Counted from the first letter of the stretch, positions 25,508 through 35,786 are shown. The stretch is 64,000 bases of DNA from an uncultured Olsenella sp. (GCA_900548775.1 URLM01000002.1:62001-126000), one strand, 5' to 3'. Program-made: numbers and translations. The notes: generated by a model from the sequence alone, not told the origin.

Positions 25508-26506
25508 CTACCCACGCACGAGGTTCTCGAGTCTCTCTCCCCTGGCGTATCGGCCGAGGTTCTCGGTTGCCAGCGCGACAACGCGCTCGAGTGTCGAATG
25601 CAGGTGCCAGAACCCCGCCGCATGAGGTGTGATGATGAGGTTGGGGGCGTCCCACAGAGGGTCGTCTTCGGGAAGTGGCTCGGGATTCGTCACGTCGAGT
25701 CCCACGCCTGCCAACCTGCTATCCTCGAGCGCCCCGCGAAGCGCCTGCTGGTCGACCAGGTCTCCCCTGCCACCGTTCACCAGGTAGGAGCCTGGCTTCA
25801 TGCGGGCGAGAAAGTCCTCATCAACCAACCCACGCGTCTCGGGGGAGCTTGGGAGGAAGCTTGCGACCACATCCGCCTCTGGCAGCCCCCTTGCCAGATC
25901 CGCCATGGAGACCACTGCCGAGAAGGCTCTCTCGTACGCAGGCGTAAGGACGCTTGGCACATGCCGCTTGGCCCCAACGCACGTTGCGCCCACGGCCGTG
26001 CAGAGCGCAGCAAAGCTCAGGCCGATGTCGCCCGCGCCCAGAACGAGGACCTTCGCCCCAGACAGGCTCGACACCATCCCCTCGTCTGACCACCGGTGTT
26101 TGCGCTGGTCATCTTGGTAGGCGGGAAGACGCTTCATGAGTGAGAGAAGCATGGCAAAGCAGTGCTCCGCAACAGCCGGGCCGTAGGCGCCCGACGCGTT
26201 TGTCAGCAGGGTGGAAGGCCCGAGCACCCCTTCGGCTAGGTAGGCCTCATAGCCCGCGGATCCAAGCTGGATCCATCGGAGCCGTGGCGACGCGTTGATA
26301 AGGGACGGTGCCACGTTGCCGATGATGACGTCTGCGCGAGATACGCGGTCGGCATTCAAGGCGATCTTTGGGGTCCTTGGGAGCCCGCTCGTGTCGCCCA
26401 CGGATGCTGCAAAGTCAAACGTCGCCCCAGGCATTGCCGCCCTCATCGCGGCAGCCTCTTCCTCGCTGACTGGAATCTTCACCAACACGTTCTCGACAGA
26501 TGGCAT
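25508..26506 (-). CDS. D-2-hydroxyacid dehydrogenase family protein
   Basis: 332 aa. The NAD-binding GAGDIG block, VNGGRGDLVDQQALRGAL (with the catalytic Arg region), GLDVTNPEPLP (Glu) and ITPHAAGF (catalytic His) are the family signature. These enzymes reduce 2-keto acids to D-2-hydroxy acids; the substrate cannot be told. It lies inside the ribosomal gene cluster, behind the rplX terminator, so it is probably separately controlled. Confidence 0.9.
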   Translation of the reverse strand: MPSVENVLVKIPVSEEEAAAMRAAMPGATFDFAASVGDTSGLPRTPKIALNADRVSRADVIIGNVAPSLINASPRLRWIQLGSAGYEAYLAEGVLGPSTLLTNASGAYGPAVAEHCFAMLLSLMKRLPAYQDDQRKHRWSDEGMVSSLSGAKVLVLGAGDIGLSFAALCTAVGATCVGAKRHVPSVLTPAYERAFSAVVSMADLARGLPEADVVASFLPSSPETRGLVDEDFLARMKPGSYLVNGGRGDLVDQQALRGALEDSRLAGVGLDVTNPEPLPEDDPLWDAPNLIITPHAAGFWHLHSTLERVVALATENLGRYARGERLENLVRG

Positions 26507-26541
26507 TGGTCCTCAACTCCCTCGAGCCACATTCGAGTATG

Positions 26542-26580
26542 AAACGAACCCGACCGCCGCAATGCGGCAGCCGGGTTCGT
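26542..26580 (-). terminator. Intrinsic terminator after rplX
   Basis: On the minus strand ACGAACCCGG pairs with a TCGGGTTCGT arm, with an inner CCGC/GCGG stem, followed by TTTC. It ends the rplC-rplX unit 29 nt after the rplX stop. Confidence 0.85.
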
Positions 26581-26608
26581 CTTTCGTACGCATTCTGAGC
26601 CAAAAGGC

Positions 26609-26926
26609 TTAGAACTTCGCGCCGCACTTCTTGCAGACGCGAACCCTGCGGCCATTGTCATCGACATCGTGGCCAACGCGCGTACGCTTGCCGCAGACGG
26701 GGCAAACGAGCATGACGTTGGAGACGTGGATGGGGGCGGGCTTCTCGATGATGCCGCCCTGCTGGTTCATGGCGTTGGGCTTGGTGTGGCGCTTGACAAT
26801 GGCGGCGCCATCGACAACGACCTTGGAATCCTTCGGCATGGCACGCAGAACCTCGCCCTGCTTGCCCTTGTCCTTGCCGGTGATGACCTCGACCTTGTCG
26901 CCCTTCCTCACGTTCATCTTAGGCAT
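26609..26926 (-). CDS. rplX: 50S ribosomal protein L24 (zinc-ribbon form)
   Basis: 105 aa. The KOW motif (RKGDKVEVITGKDKGKQGEV) is followed by IHVSNVMLVCPVCGKRT and a final CKKCG: a four-Cys zinc ribbon that many L24 proteins lack. L24 initiates 50S assembly. It is the last gene before the 2.2-kb insert. Confidence 0.96.
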   Translation of the reverse strand: MPKMNVRKGDKVEVITGKDKGKQGEVLRAMPKDSKVVVDGAAIVKRHTKPNAMNQQGGIIEKPAPIHVSNVMLVCPVCGKRTRVGHDVDDNGRRVRVCKKCGAKF

Positions 26927-26940
26927 GTGTCCAGGCCTCC

Positions 26941-27309
26941 TTACAGCGTCTCGGGTGCGAGCGAGACGATCTTCATGTACTTGCGATCGCGCAGCTCGCG
27001 GGCGACGGGCCCGAAGATACGCGTACCCTTGGGCTCGCCCTCCTTGTCGACCAGGACGCAGGCGTTCTGGTCGAAGCGGATGTAGCTGCCGTCCTTGCGG
27101 CGGGCCTCCTTCTTGGTGCGCACGATGACGCAGCGCACGATGTCGCCCTTCTTGACGCCGGAGCCGGGGGTTGCCTCCTGGACCGCGCCGATGATGACGT
27201 CACCGAGGCCAGCGTAGCGGCGCTTGGAGCCACCGAGGACCTTGACGCACTTTACGCGCCTGGCGCCGCTGTTGTCAGCGACGTTGAGCATGGTCTCCAT
27301 CTGAATCAT
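26941..27309 (-). CDS. rplN: 50S ribosomal protein L14
   Basis: 122 aa, start at 27309 behind GGAGGAACATCAC. It begins MIQMETMLNVADNSGARR and contains the typical RFDQNACVLV. It forms an intersubunit bridge. Fourteen nt before rplX. Confidence 0.97.
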   Translation of the reverse strand: MIQMETMLNVADNSGARRVKCVKVLGGSKRRYAGLGDVIIGAVQEATPGSGVKKGDIVRCVIVRTKKEARRKDGSYIRFDQNACVLVDKEGEPKGTRIFGPVARELRDRKYMKIVSLAPETL

Positions 27310-27390
27310 GTGATGTTCCTCCGAACCGATATCCCACCAGAGGTGCGCCCACACGAGCGGCGCACATGGGGAATCCTGGGTGTTCGCTAC

Positions 27391-27657
27391 TTACTTGGCC
27401 TTCTCGACAATCTCGACGACGCGCCAACGCTTGGTCTTGGACAGCGGGCGGGTCTCCATGACCTTCACCGTGTCGCCCAGGCCACACTCGTTCTTCTCGT
27501 CGTGGCAGTGGAGCTTCTTGGAGATGGTCATCATCTTGCCGTACTTGGGGTGGTGCTTGCGGTAGCTGATCTTCACCGTCACGGTCTTGTCGCCGGAGAG
27601 CGAGACGACGGTTCCGGTGCGAACCTTACGCGCGTTCCTGCTTTCGGTCTCTGCCAT
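27391..27657 (-). CDS. rpsQ: 30S ribosomal protein S17
   Basis: 88 aa. The OB-fold sequence RTGTVVSLSGDKTVTVKI and the end DTVKVMETRPLSKTKRW are standard. A primary 16S-binding protein, between rpmC and rplN. Confidence 0.97.
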   Translation of the reverse strand: MAETESRNARKVRTGTVVSLSGDKTVTVKISYRKHHPKYGKMMTISKKLHCHDEKNECGLGDTVKVMETRPLSKTKRWRVVEIVEKAK

Positions 27658-27674
27658 GTCTTATCTCTCTCCTG

Positions 27675-27890
27675 CTACTTCTGTGCGGCGGACTTCTCCG
27701 CGGCGATCTGACGGGCGCGAATCTCGGTCTGAACGCGCGCGATGTCACGCTTCACGAGCTTGACACGGGCGGTGTTGTCCAGCTGGCTGGTGGCCATCTG
27801 AAAACGGAGGTTGAAGAGCTCGGCCCTGCTGTCATCCAGCTTCTTGGCAAGCTCCTCGTCCGAGAGGGCCTGGATGTCCTTGTACTTCAT
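27675..27890 (-). CDS. rpmC: 50S ribosomal protein L29
   Basis: 71 aa from the ATG at 27890; GGAGGAA inside the end of rplP serves as its ribosome-binding site. Two helices: DIQALSDEELAKKL and ELFNLRFQMATSQL. It sits at the peptide exit tunnel. Confidence 0.96.
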   Translation of the reverse strand: MKYKDIQALSDEELAKKLDDSRAELFNLRFQMATSQLDNTARVKLVKRDIARVQTEIRARQIAAEKSAAQK

Positions 27891-27895
27891 GGTGG

Positions 27896-28320
27896 CTATT
27901 CCTCCCCGTCCTGGTCGGCGCGGGTGACGATCTTGGTCTTGATGGGCAGCTTGTGCTGGGCGAGACGCAGGGCCTCCCTGGCGGTGGCATCGTCGACGCC
28001 GGAGATCTCGAACATGATGCGGCCAGGCTTCACGACGGCCACCCACTCCTCGGGGTTGCCCTTACCGGAACCCATGCGGGTCTCTGCCGGCTTCTTGGTG
28101 ATGGGCTTGTCCGGGAAGATGGTGATCCAGATCTTTCCGCCACGCTTCATCTCACGAGTGATGGCGACACGGGCGGCCTCGATCTGGCGGTTGGTGATCC
28201 AGTGAGCCTCCTCGGCCCTCAGGCCGTAGTCGCCAAAGTAGAGCTTGGTGTTGCCCTTGGCGTGGCCCTTCATGGAACCGCGCTGGACCTTGCGGTGAAT
28301 AACGCGCTTAGGTGCGAGCA

Positions 28321-28321
<1 letters not shown>
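27896..28321 (-). CDS. rplP: 50S ribosomal protein L16
   Basis: 141 aa. MLAPKRVIHRKVQRGSMKG, GKIWITIFPDKPIT and KPGRIMFEISGVD are hallmark sequences. It organises the A-site side of the peptidyl transferase region. Its ATG overlaps the rpsC stop by one base (TAATG). Confidence 0.97.
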
Positions 28322-29031
<710 letters not shown>

Positions 29032-29038
29032 GCTTTCC

Positions 29039-29398
29039 CTACGCCTCCTTTCGAGGAGCGACGATGACGGTGATGTGGCTCGTGCGCTTGTTGATGCGCG
29101 AAGCGGAGCCCTTGGCGCGAGGACGGATGCGCTTGAGCGTGGGCCCCTCGTCGACGTAGCAGGCCTTCACGTACAGGTCGTCGCCGCGCAGGCCGTTGTT
29201 GTTCTCGGCGTTGGCGATGGCGGAACGGAGGACCTTCGAGACATCGTATGCAGCTGCACGCTTGGTGAACTGCAGGGTCTCGAGGGCCTTGTCGACCGGC
29301 TTGTTGCGGATGAGGTCGATGACGGCGCGAGCCTTGCGCGGCGCGATGCGCACGTAGCGTGCGACGGCCCTGACCTCGTTGGAATCGGTGTTAGCCAT
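29039..29398 (-). CDS. rplV: 50S ribosomal protein L22
   Basis: 119 aa. VRAVARYVRIAPRKARAVID and the tunnel-loop region KRIRPRAKGSASRI are standard. The loop narrows the nascent-peptide tunnel. Confidence 0.97.
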   Translation of the reverse strand: MANTDSNEVRAVARYVRIAPRKARAVIDLIRNKPVDKALETLQFTKRAAAYDVSKVLRSAIANAENNNGLRGDDLYVKACYVDEGPTLKRIRPRAKGSASRINKRTSHITVIVAPRKEA

Positions 29399-29411
29399 TC
29401 GAGCTTACCCC

Positions 29412-29672
29412 CTAGTTAGCCTTGTGGCCACGGAAGGTGCGGGTGGGAGCGAACTCGCCCAGCTTGTGACCGACCATGGACTCGGTGATGTACACGGGAA
29501 CGTGCTTGCGACCATCGTGAACCGCGATCGTGTGGCCGACCATCTCCGGGTAGATGGTGGAGGAGCGGGACCAGGTCTTGATGACGTCCTTCTTGCCAGC
29601 CTCGTTCATAGCGGTGACACGCGCGAGGAGGCGAGTCTCCACGAACGGACCCTTCTTGAGACTTCTGCTCAT
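29412..29672 (-). CDS. rpsS: 30S ribosomal protein S19
   Basis: 86 aa. MSRSLKKGPFVETRLL, TWSRSSTIYPEMVGHTI and KLGEFAPTRTFRGH identify it. It forms the 30S head complex with S13. Confidence 0.97.
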   Translation of the reverse strand: MSRSLKKGPFVETRLLARVTAMNEAGKKDVIKTWSRSSTIYPEMVGHTIAVHDGRKHVPVYITESMVGHKLGEFAPTRTFRGHKAN

Positions 29673-29701
29673 GCTTTCTTTCTCCTACTACTCGTGTACT
29701 G

Positions 29702-30538
<837 letters not shown>

Positions 30539-30673
30539 TACTTCTTTCCCTTCTGTTTCCGTTGGCCACCCTGCTCAGGGATTGGCGGGGTGACACCGGA
30601 TTACCACGGTACCGCGCGTATCCATCATGCGCGGCATGAGCGCCCGAGCCCCCGAAGGGGCCGGGCGGGCTTG

Positions 30674-30979
30674 CTACTCGGCGTCGGCCTGCTGCTGGGT
30701 AGCGAAGATCTCGATCTGCTCACCGGGGGCGAGCGTCACGATGGCCTTCTTCCAGCTGCGGGTCATGCCAACCTGATAGCGGACGCGCTTGGCCTTGCCA
30801 CGCACGTTGATGGTGTTGACCTTGACCACGTGGACGTTGAAGAGCTTCTCAACGGCCTCGGCGATCTCCTCCTTGGGAGCCTTCTTGGCAACCTCGAAGG
30901 TGTACTTGCCCTGCTCCATGAGGTCGTAGGAACGCTCGGAGACGACGGGGCGGATGATGACGTCGTAGACGGACTGCAT
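30674..30979 (-). CDS. rplW: 50S ribosomal protein L23
   Basis: 101 aa. IIRPVVSERSYDLMEQGKYT and RGKAKRVRYQVG are family blocks. It lies at the exit tunnel and docks trigger factor and SRP. Its ATG overlaps the rplD stop by one base. Confidence 0.97.
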   Translation of the reverse strand: MQSVYDVIIRPVVSERSYDLMEQGKYTFEVAKKAPKEEIAEAVEKLFNVHVVKVNTINVRGKAKRVRYQVGMTRSWKKAIVTLAPGEQIEIFATQQQADAE

Positions 30980-31605
30980 TATGCAAGCACCTCCTCGAGC
31001 TGCTTCGCGATGGCGGTGGTCATGACGAGGGCACCGTTGTCGATGAGGTTGCGGGTGTTGGCCTCGGAGACGGCGATGCAGTTGACCCTCTCCAGGTTGC
31101 GGAAGGAGAGGTAGCTGTTGACGTCGTCATCGGGGATGACCACGGTCACGCGCTTGCCCGAGACGCCGAGGGCGTCGAGAACGGCCTTGGCCTGCTTGGT
31201 CGAGGGCTTCTCGAAGGAGAGGGCGTCAACGAGGACGAGCTCGGAGTCGGCGACCTTGCCGGAGAGCACGGACCTCATTGCGAGCTTGACCATCTTCTTG
31301 TTGATGCGCTTGGAGTGGTCGCGCGGGGTGGGGCCAAAGACAACGCCGCCGCCGGTCCACTGGGCTGCGCGGATGGAGCCCTGGCGGGCACGGCCGGTGC
31401 CCTTCTGGCGCCAAGGCTTGCGACCGCCGCCGGAGACCTCGTGACGGTTCTTGGTGGAGTGGGTGCCCTGACGCAGGCAGGCGTCCTGGCAGACCACGAC
31501 CTGATGGATGACCGGGATGTTCGGCTCGATGCCGAAGACGTCGTCGGAGAGGTCGGCCTGGCCGGCCGCCTGCCCCTCGACGTTCTTGATGTCGTACTTG
31601 GACAT
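30979..31605 (-). CDS. rplD: 50S ribosomal protein L4
   Basis: 208 aa. The tunnel loop GGGRKPWRQKGTGRARQGS is unmistakable. In some bacteria L4 represses the S10 operon; a target leader upstream of rplC was not identified here. Confidence 0.97.
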   Translation of the reverse strand: MSKYDIKNVEGQAAGQADLSDDVFGIEPNIPVIHQVVVCQDACLRQGTHSTKNRHEVSGGGRKPWRQKGTGRARQGSIRAAQWTGGGVVFGPTPRDHSKRINKKMVKLAMRSVLSGKVADSELVLVDALSFEKPSTKQAKAVLDALGVSGKRVTVVIPDDDVNSYLSFRNLERVNCIAVSEANTRNLIDNGALVMTTAIAKQLEEVLA

Positions 31606-31650
31606 GAGTCCTCCTTGTTAGCCTAAGTGTGTGCCTACTCGCGTGGGCCC

Positions 31651-32271
31651 CTAGGCCATGCGGACCTGGACCAGGGCGTTCTTGCCGCCGGGGACGGCAC
31701 CCTTGATGAGCATGAGGTTCTGCTCGGCATCGACGCGGACGAGCTTGAGGTTCTTGACGGTGACGCGCTCGTCGCCCATGTGGCCGTACATGTGCAGGCC
31801 CTTGCGGACGCGGGCGGGATAGGCGCACTGGCCGATGGAGCCGGGCTTGCGCTGGTTGCGGCAGCCGTGGGTCATGGGGCCGCGGGAGAAGTTCCAGCGC
31901 TTGACGGTGCCCTGGAAGCCCTTGCCCTTGGAGGTGCCGATGACGTCGACGGACTTGACGTCGGCAAAGTCGGCGACGGTGACGACGTCGCCGGTGTGGT
32001 GCTCCTCGCCGTTCTCGACGCGGACCTCGCGCAGGTAGCGCATGGGCTCGACGCCGTGGGCGGCAAAGTGACCAGCCATGGGCTTGTTGACGTGCTTGGA
32101 CTTGATGTCTCCGAAGCCAATCTGGACGGCGTCGTAGCCGTCAGTCGCCTTCGTCTTCACCTGCGAGACGGTGCAGGGGCCAGCCTGGATGACGGTGACG
32201 GGGACGACGTTGTCGTCCTCATCCCACACCTGCGTCATTCCGAGCTTGCGGCCAAGGATCGTGCTGACCAT
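31651..32271 (-). CDS. rplC: 50S ribosomal protein L3
   Basis: 206 aa. TILGRKLGMTQVWDEDD, GTSKGKGFQGTVKRWNF and MTHGCRNQRKPGSIG are typical. Two ATGs are 6 nt apart; the SD AAGGA abuts the first (32277) but is well spaced from the second (32271), which is preferred. First gene of its transcription unit, since rpsJ lies beyond an insert. Confidence 0.96.
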   Translation of the reverse strand: MVSTILGRKLGMTQVWDEDDNVVPVTVIQAGPCTVSQVKTKATDGYDAVQIGFGDIKSKHVNKPMAGHFAAHGVEPMRYLREVRVENGEEHHTGDVVTVADFADVKSVDVIGTSKGKGFQGTVKRWNFSRGPMTHGCRNQRKPGSIGQCAYPARVRKGLHMYGHMGDERVTVKNLKLVRVDAEQNLMLIKGAVPGGKNALVQVRMA

Positions 32272-32398
32272 GCTCATTCCTTACCCTCGGTGGTCATGGG
32301 ACATCGGGGCAGCTCCTCTGCCCTCCCCAGCGGACCACGTCCTGTATGCGCCACGCTCTTGAACGAGACATAACTCTCCCCATTAGCGCAGCCTGTCT

Positions 32399-32427
32399 AG
32401 TTTACACGCAGGACCGGGCATTCACAA
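32399..32427 (-). promoter_or_regulatory. Promoter for the rplC (S10) unit
   Basis: On the minus strand TTGTGA, a 17-bp spacer and TAAACT, placed in the 257-nt gap after the zinc-ribbon gene and giving a ~120-nt leader before rplC. The leader can form a GC hairpin (GGGGAGGGCAG...CTGCCCC) that could serve as an attenuator. Confidence 0.6.
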
Positions 32428-32528
32428 TGTCTTAACAGTTTTTTCTGCCCCCGGGAGCTGGGGATTCGCATTCCGCGTTGTCGGGCGTATCCATACCCCC
32501 CGGACGCCTGATTCTGCGCGATGCACGC

Positions 32529-33149
32529 CTAGCGTTGGTCCGGTACGCGGCCACTTGCAGGTATGAACGAGCCCATGGCGCTCTGGCGCTCGCGCTTCTC
32601 GTGCATCACATCGCGGGCGAGAAGGACCACCGAGAGAACACCCATTGCTATTCCCAGTGCGAGCAGGCAATACCCCGCCCCAAACGTCACGTAGTACGTG
32701 GTTTGCGTGGAGCCGAGCATCATGAGGGCGACGGAGCAGGCCTCAAAGAGGGAGAAGGCAGTCGTGATCGAGGAAAGGACAAGCGAGGCCGTACGGCGAT
32801 GCACCATGGGGAGAATTGCCGTCGCGATGGCGAGCAGGACGAGCACCGCCCCGTCCGGGGCGTCCGTGAGCGCAACAGAATAGTCGTAGCTCACACCAGA
32901 GACCAGGAGAAAGGGCAGGAAGGCGGCGATTCCCACGAGCAGCGCTGCGGTGAGGGTCACCAGCTCCGAGGGCGCCACGCCGCTCGTGGTTTGGATGGCC
33001 TTGCCGGCTCCCTCTTTACGCGGCCCTTGTGCTGGGCCCGCCACAGAGCCCCTACCTGCACTCACGGTGGGCAAGGCAAGGTCGAACCCGCAGTTTGGGC
33101 AGAACTTCTCCGTGCCCGCAAGCTTCCTTCCGCACTGAGGACAGTACAT
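32529..33149 (-). CDS. Membrane protein with N-terminal zinc ribbon
   Basis: 206 aa, start at 33149 behind GAGGGGG. It begins MYCPQCGRKLAGTEKFCPNC, a zinc ribbon of the short zinc-ribbon family found fused to bacterial membrane proteins. A polar linker (about 30-60) is followed by four membrane helices (about 65-190) and a basic tail. Function unknown. It interrupts the normal rpsJ-rplC linkage, with a terminator before it and a new promoter after it. Confidence 0.8.
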   Translation of the reverse strand: MYCPQCGRKLAGTEKFCPNCGFDLALPTVSAGRGSVAGPAQGPRKEGAGKAIQTTSGVAPSELVTLTAALLVGIAAFLPFLLVSGVSYDYSVALTDAPDGAVLVLLAIATAILPMVHRRTASLVLSSITTAFSLFEACSVALMMLGSTQTTYYVTFGAGYCLLALGIAMGVLSVVLLARDVMHEKRERQSAMGSFIPASGRVPDQR

Positions 33150-33205
33150 GCGACCCCCTCGCATCGAGATTCAACGCTGTAAATACTACCCGTACCCATG
33201 GAATC

Positions 33206-33271
33206 GCGGGATTGAAATGCCGGGCAACTCAATCCCACATGAAATCGAAATGCCGGGGAACTCAATCCCGC
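33206..33271. repeat. Short direct and inverted repeats upstream of the zinc-ribbon gene
   Basis: GAAATGCCGGGCAACTCAA... is repeated (33214-33236 and 33247-33269, 22 of 23 bases the same, 33-bp period). The block is bounded by a 10-bp perfect inverted pair GCGGGATTGA / TCAATCCCGC. It lies in the gap between the zinc-ribbon gene and the rpsJ terminator. Confidence 0.65.
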
Positions 33272-33277
33272 AGACGA

Positions 33278-33311
33278 GAAAGGGGCCCGCCTCCATGTGG
33301 AGACGGGCCCC
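33278..33311 (-). terminator. Intrinsic terminator after rpsJ
   Basis: On the minus strand GGGGCCCGTCTCC and GGAGGCGGGCCCC form a long stem with a 4-nt loop, followed by TTTCTCG. It ends the rpsL-rpsG-fusA-rpsJ unit. Confidence 0.9.
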
Positions 33312-33340
33312 TATTACTTCAACTTCCAGAGACGCTGGAA

Positions 33341-33649
33341 CTAGAGCTTGATCTCGATGTCCACGCCCGCAGGAAGGTCAAGACGCATGAGCGAGTCGAC
33401 GGTGGAGCTGCTGGGGTCGAGGATGTCGATGAGGCGCTTGTGGGTAAGCATCTCGAACTGCTCGCGGGAGTCCTTGTCCTTGTGCGGCGAGCGGATGACC
33501 GTGTAGAGGTTGCGCTCGGTGGGCAGGGGGATGGGGCCGGAGACGCGGGCGCCGGTCTTCTGAGCAGTGTCCACGATGAGCTTGGCGGACTGGTCGACGA
33601 CCTCGTGATCGTAGCCCTTGAGGCGAATCCTGATCTTCTGGCTTGACAC
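33341..33649 (-). CDS. rpsJ: 30S ribosomal protein S10 / NusE
   Basis: 102 aa. IRIRLKGYDHEVVDQSAKLI and SGPIPLPTERNLYTVIRSPH identify it. As NusE it also couples antitermination and transcription-translation. It is the last gene of a str-type operon, 40 nt after fusA, and is separated from the rest of the S10 genes. Confidence 0.97.
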   Translation of the reverse strand: MSSQKIRIRLKGYDHEVVDQSAKLIVDTAQKTGARVSGPIPLPTERNLYTVIRSPHKDKDSREQFEMLTHKRLIDILDPSSSTVDSLMRLDLPAGVDIEIKL

Positions 33650-33689
33650 TGTAAACCTCCGTAAATGAGCTATCGCTCGTGGTCGTTAA

Positions 33690-35786
33690 CTAGGAAGCGG
33701 CGCCGCCGGCCTTGGCGACGATCTCGTCGCGGACGGCCTTCGGGACGGGCTCGTAAGCGCTGAACTGCATGGTGTAGCTCGCGCGACCCTGCGTCTGGGA
33801 GCGGAGGTCGGTGGCGTAGCCAAACATCTCGCCCAGGGGCACCTTGGCGCGGATGACCTTGGTGTCCTTGCGGTCCTCCATGCCCTCGATCTTGCCGCGA
33901 CGAGAGGACAGGTTGCCCATGACGTCGCCCATGTACTGCTCGGGGGTCTCAACCTCGACCTCTTCGATCGGCTCGAGGAGGACGGGATCGGACTTCTTGA
34001 GGGCGTCCTTGATCGCCATGGAGCCGGCGATCTTGAAGGCGGCCTCGGAGGAGTCGACCTCGTGGTAGGAGCCATCGACGAGGGTCACCTTGATGTCGAC
34101 GACGGGGTAGCCGGCGATGACGCCGCTCTCGAGCGCCTCCTGGATGCCCTTGTCGATCGAGGGGATGTACTCCTTGGGCACGACGCCGCCGACGATGGCG
34201 TTGACGAACTCGTAGCCCTTGCCCTCCTCGTTGGGCTCCATGTCGATGATCGCGTGACCATACTGGCCGCGGCCACCGGACTGGCGGACGAACTTGCCCT
34301 CTGCGTGCTGGACGGCGTGACCGGCGGTCTCGCGGTAGGCGACCTGGGGCTTGCCCACGTTGCAGTCGACCTTGAACTCGCGGCGCAGGCGGTCGACGAT
34401 GATCTCGAGGTGAAGCTCGCCCATTCCGGCGATGATGGTCTGGCCGGTCTCCTGGTCGGTGTGGACGCGGAAGGTCGGGTCCTCCTCGGCCAGCTTGGCG
34501 AGGCCAACGGACATCTTCTCCTGCTCGGCCTTGGTCTTGGGCTCGACGGCGACGTCGATGACGGGGTCGGCGAACTTGATGGACTCGAGGACGATGGGCT
34601 TGTGCTCATCGCAGAGCGTGTCACCGGTCTGGGTGTTCTTGAGGCCGACGCAGGCGACGATGTCGCCAGCGGAGCACTCCTCGCGGTCCACGCGGTCGTT
34701 GGCGTTCATCTCGAGGATGCGGCCCAGGCGCTCCTTGGAGTCCTTGACGGAGTTGTAGACGTAGGAGCCAGCCTCAGCCTGACCGGAGTACACGCGGATG
34801 TAGGTAAGCTTGCCCACGTAGGGGTCGGTCATGATCTTGAAGGCGAGGGCCGAGAAGGGCTCCTTGGGATCCGCGTGACGGACCTCGGGCTCACCCTTGA
34901 GGTTCTTGCCGTCGATCTCGGGAACGTCGAGCGGGCTGGGCAGGTAGTCGACAACGGCGTCGAGAAGCTCCTGGATGCCCTTGTTCTTGTAGGCGGAGCC
35001 CACGAAGACGGGGTTGAGCTCGTTTGCGATGACGCCCTTGCGGATGGCGGCCTTGAGGAGGTCGACGGGGACGTCCTTCTCCTCGAGGACGGCCTCCATG
35101 AGCTCGTCGGAGAAGTTGGAGGCAGCGTCGAGAAGCTCCTCGCGCTTCTCCTGGGCGAGGTCAGCGAACTCCTCGGGGATGGACTCCATGGGCTCGGGGT
35201 AGATCATGCCCTTGGCGTCCTCCTTGAAGTCCCACGCGGTCATGGTGACCAGGTCGACGAGACCCCAGAAGTTGGACTCGGAGCCCATGGGGATCTGCGC
35301 AGCCACGGCGGGGGCGGAGAGGCGCTCCTTCATGGTGTCGATAGCGTGGAAGAAGTCGGCGCCCACGCGGTCGAACTTGTTGATGAAGGCGATGCGAGGC
35401 ACGTTGTACTTCGCGGCCTGGCGCCAGACGGTCTCGGACTGCGGCTGGACGCCGGCGACGGCGTCAAACACCGCGACGGCGCCGTCGAGGACGCGCAGGC
35501 AGCGCTCGACCTCGGCCGTGAAGTCCACGTGACCCGGGGTGTCGATGATCTGGATGACGTGGTCCTTCCAGAAGCACGTGGTGGCCGCGGAGGTGATGGT
35601 CACGCCGCGCTCCTGCTCCTGGACCATCCAGTCCATGGTGGCTGCACCGTCGTGGACCTCGCCGATCTTGTGGGTCTTGCCGGTGTAGTAGAGGATGCGC
35701 TCGGTGGTAGTGGTCTTGCCGGCATCGATGTGGGCCATGATGCCGATGTTTCGCAGGTCTTCGAGCTTGTACTTCATCTTTGCCAT
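33690..35786 (-). CDS. fusA: Elongation factor G
   Basis: 698 aa. The GTPase motifs are AHIDAGKTTTTERIL (P-loop), DTPGHVDF (G3) and NKFDRVGAD (G4). GERGVTITSAATT-like switch I (QERGVTITSAATTCF) and the domain IV sequence RETAGHAVQHAEGKFVRQSG follow. It drives translocation and ribosome recycling. Full length, in the rpsL-rpsG-fusA-rpsJ operon without tuf. Confidence 0.98.
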   Translation of the reverse strand: MAKMKYKLEDLRNIGIMAHIDAGKTTTTERILYYTGKTHKIGEVHDGAATMDWMVQEQERGVTITSAATTCFWKDHVIQIIDTPGHVDFTAEVERCLRVLDGAVAVFDAVAGVQPQSETVWRQAAKYNVPRIAFINKFDRVGADFFHAIDTMKERLSAPAVAAQIPMGSESNFWGLVDLVTMTAWDFKEDAKGMIYPEPMESIPEEFADLAQEKREELLDAASNFSDELMEAVLEEKDVPVDLLKAAIRKGVIANELNPVFVGSAYKNKGIQELLDAVVDYLPSPLDVPEIDGKNLKGEPEVRHADPKEPFSALAFKIMTDPYVGKLTYIRVYSGQAEAGSYVYNSVKDSKERLGRILEMNANDRVDREECSAGDIVACVGLKNTQTGDTLCDEHKPIVLESIKFADPVIDVAVEPKTKAEQEKMSVGLAKLAEEDPTFRVHTDQETGQTIIAGMGELHLEIIVDRLRREFKVDCNVGKPQVAYRETAGHAVQHAEGKFVRQSGGRGQYGHAIIDMEPNEEGKGYEFVNAIVGGVVPKEYIPSIDKGIQEALESGVIAGYPVVDIKVTLVDGSYHEVDSSEAAFKIAGSMAIKDALKKSDPVLLEPIEEVEVETPEQYMGDVMGNLSSRRGKIEGMEDRKDTKVIRAKVPLGEMFGYATDLRSQTQGRASYTMQFSAYEPVPKAVRDEIVAKAGGAAS

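Noticed and set aside
24422..26608. The insert between rplX and rplE as a mobile element
   Set aside because: No transposase, integrase, terminal repeats or duplicated flanks are visible, and base composition is like that of the neighbours. A simple rearrangement is more likely.
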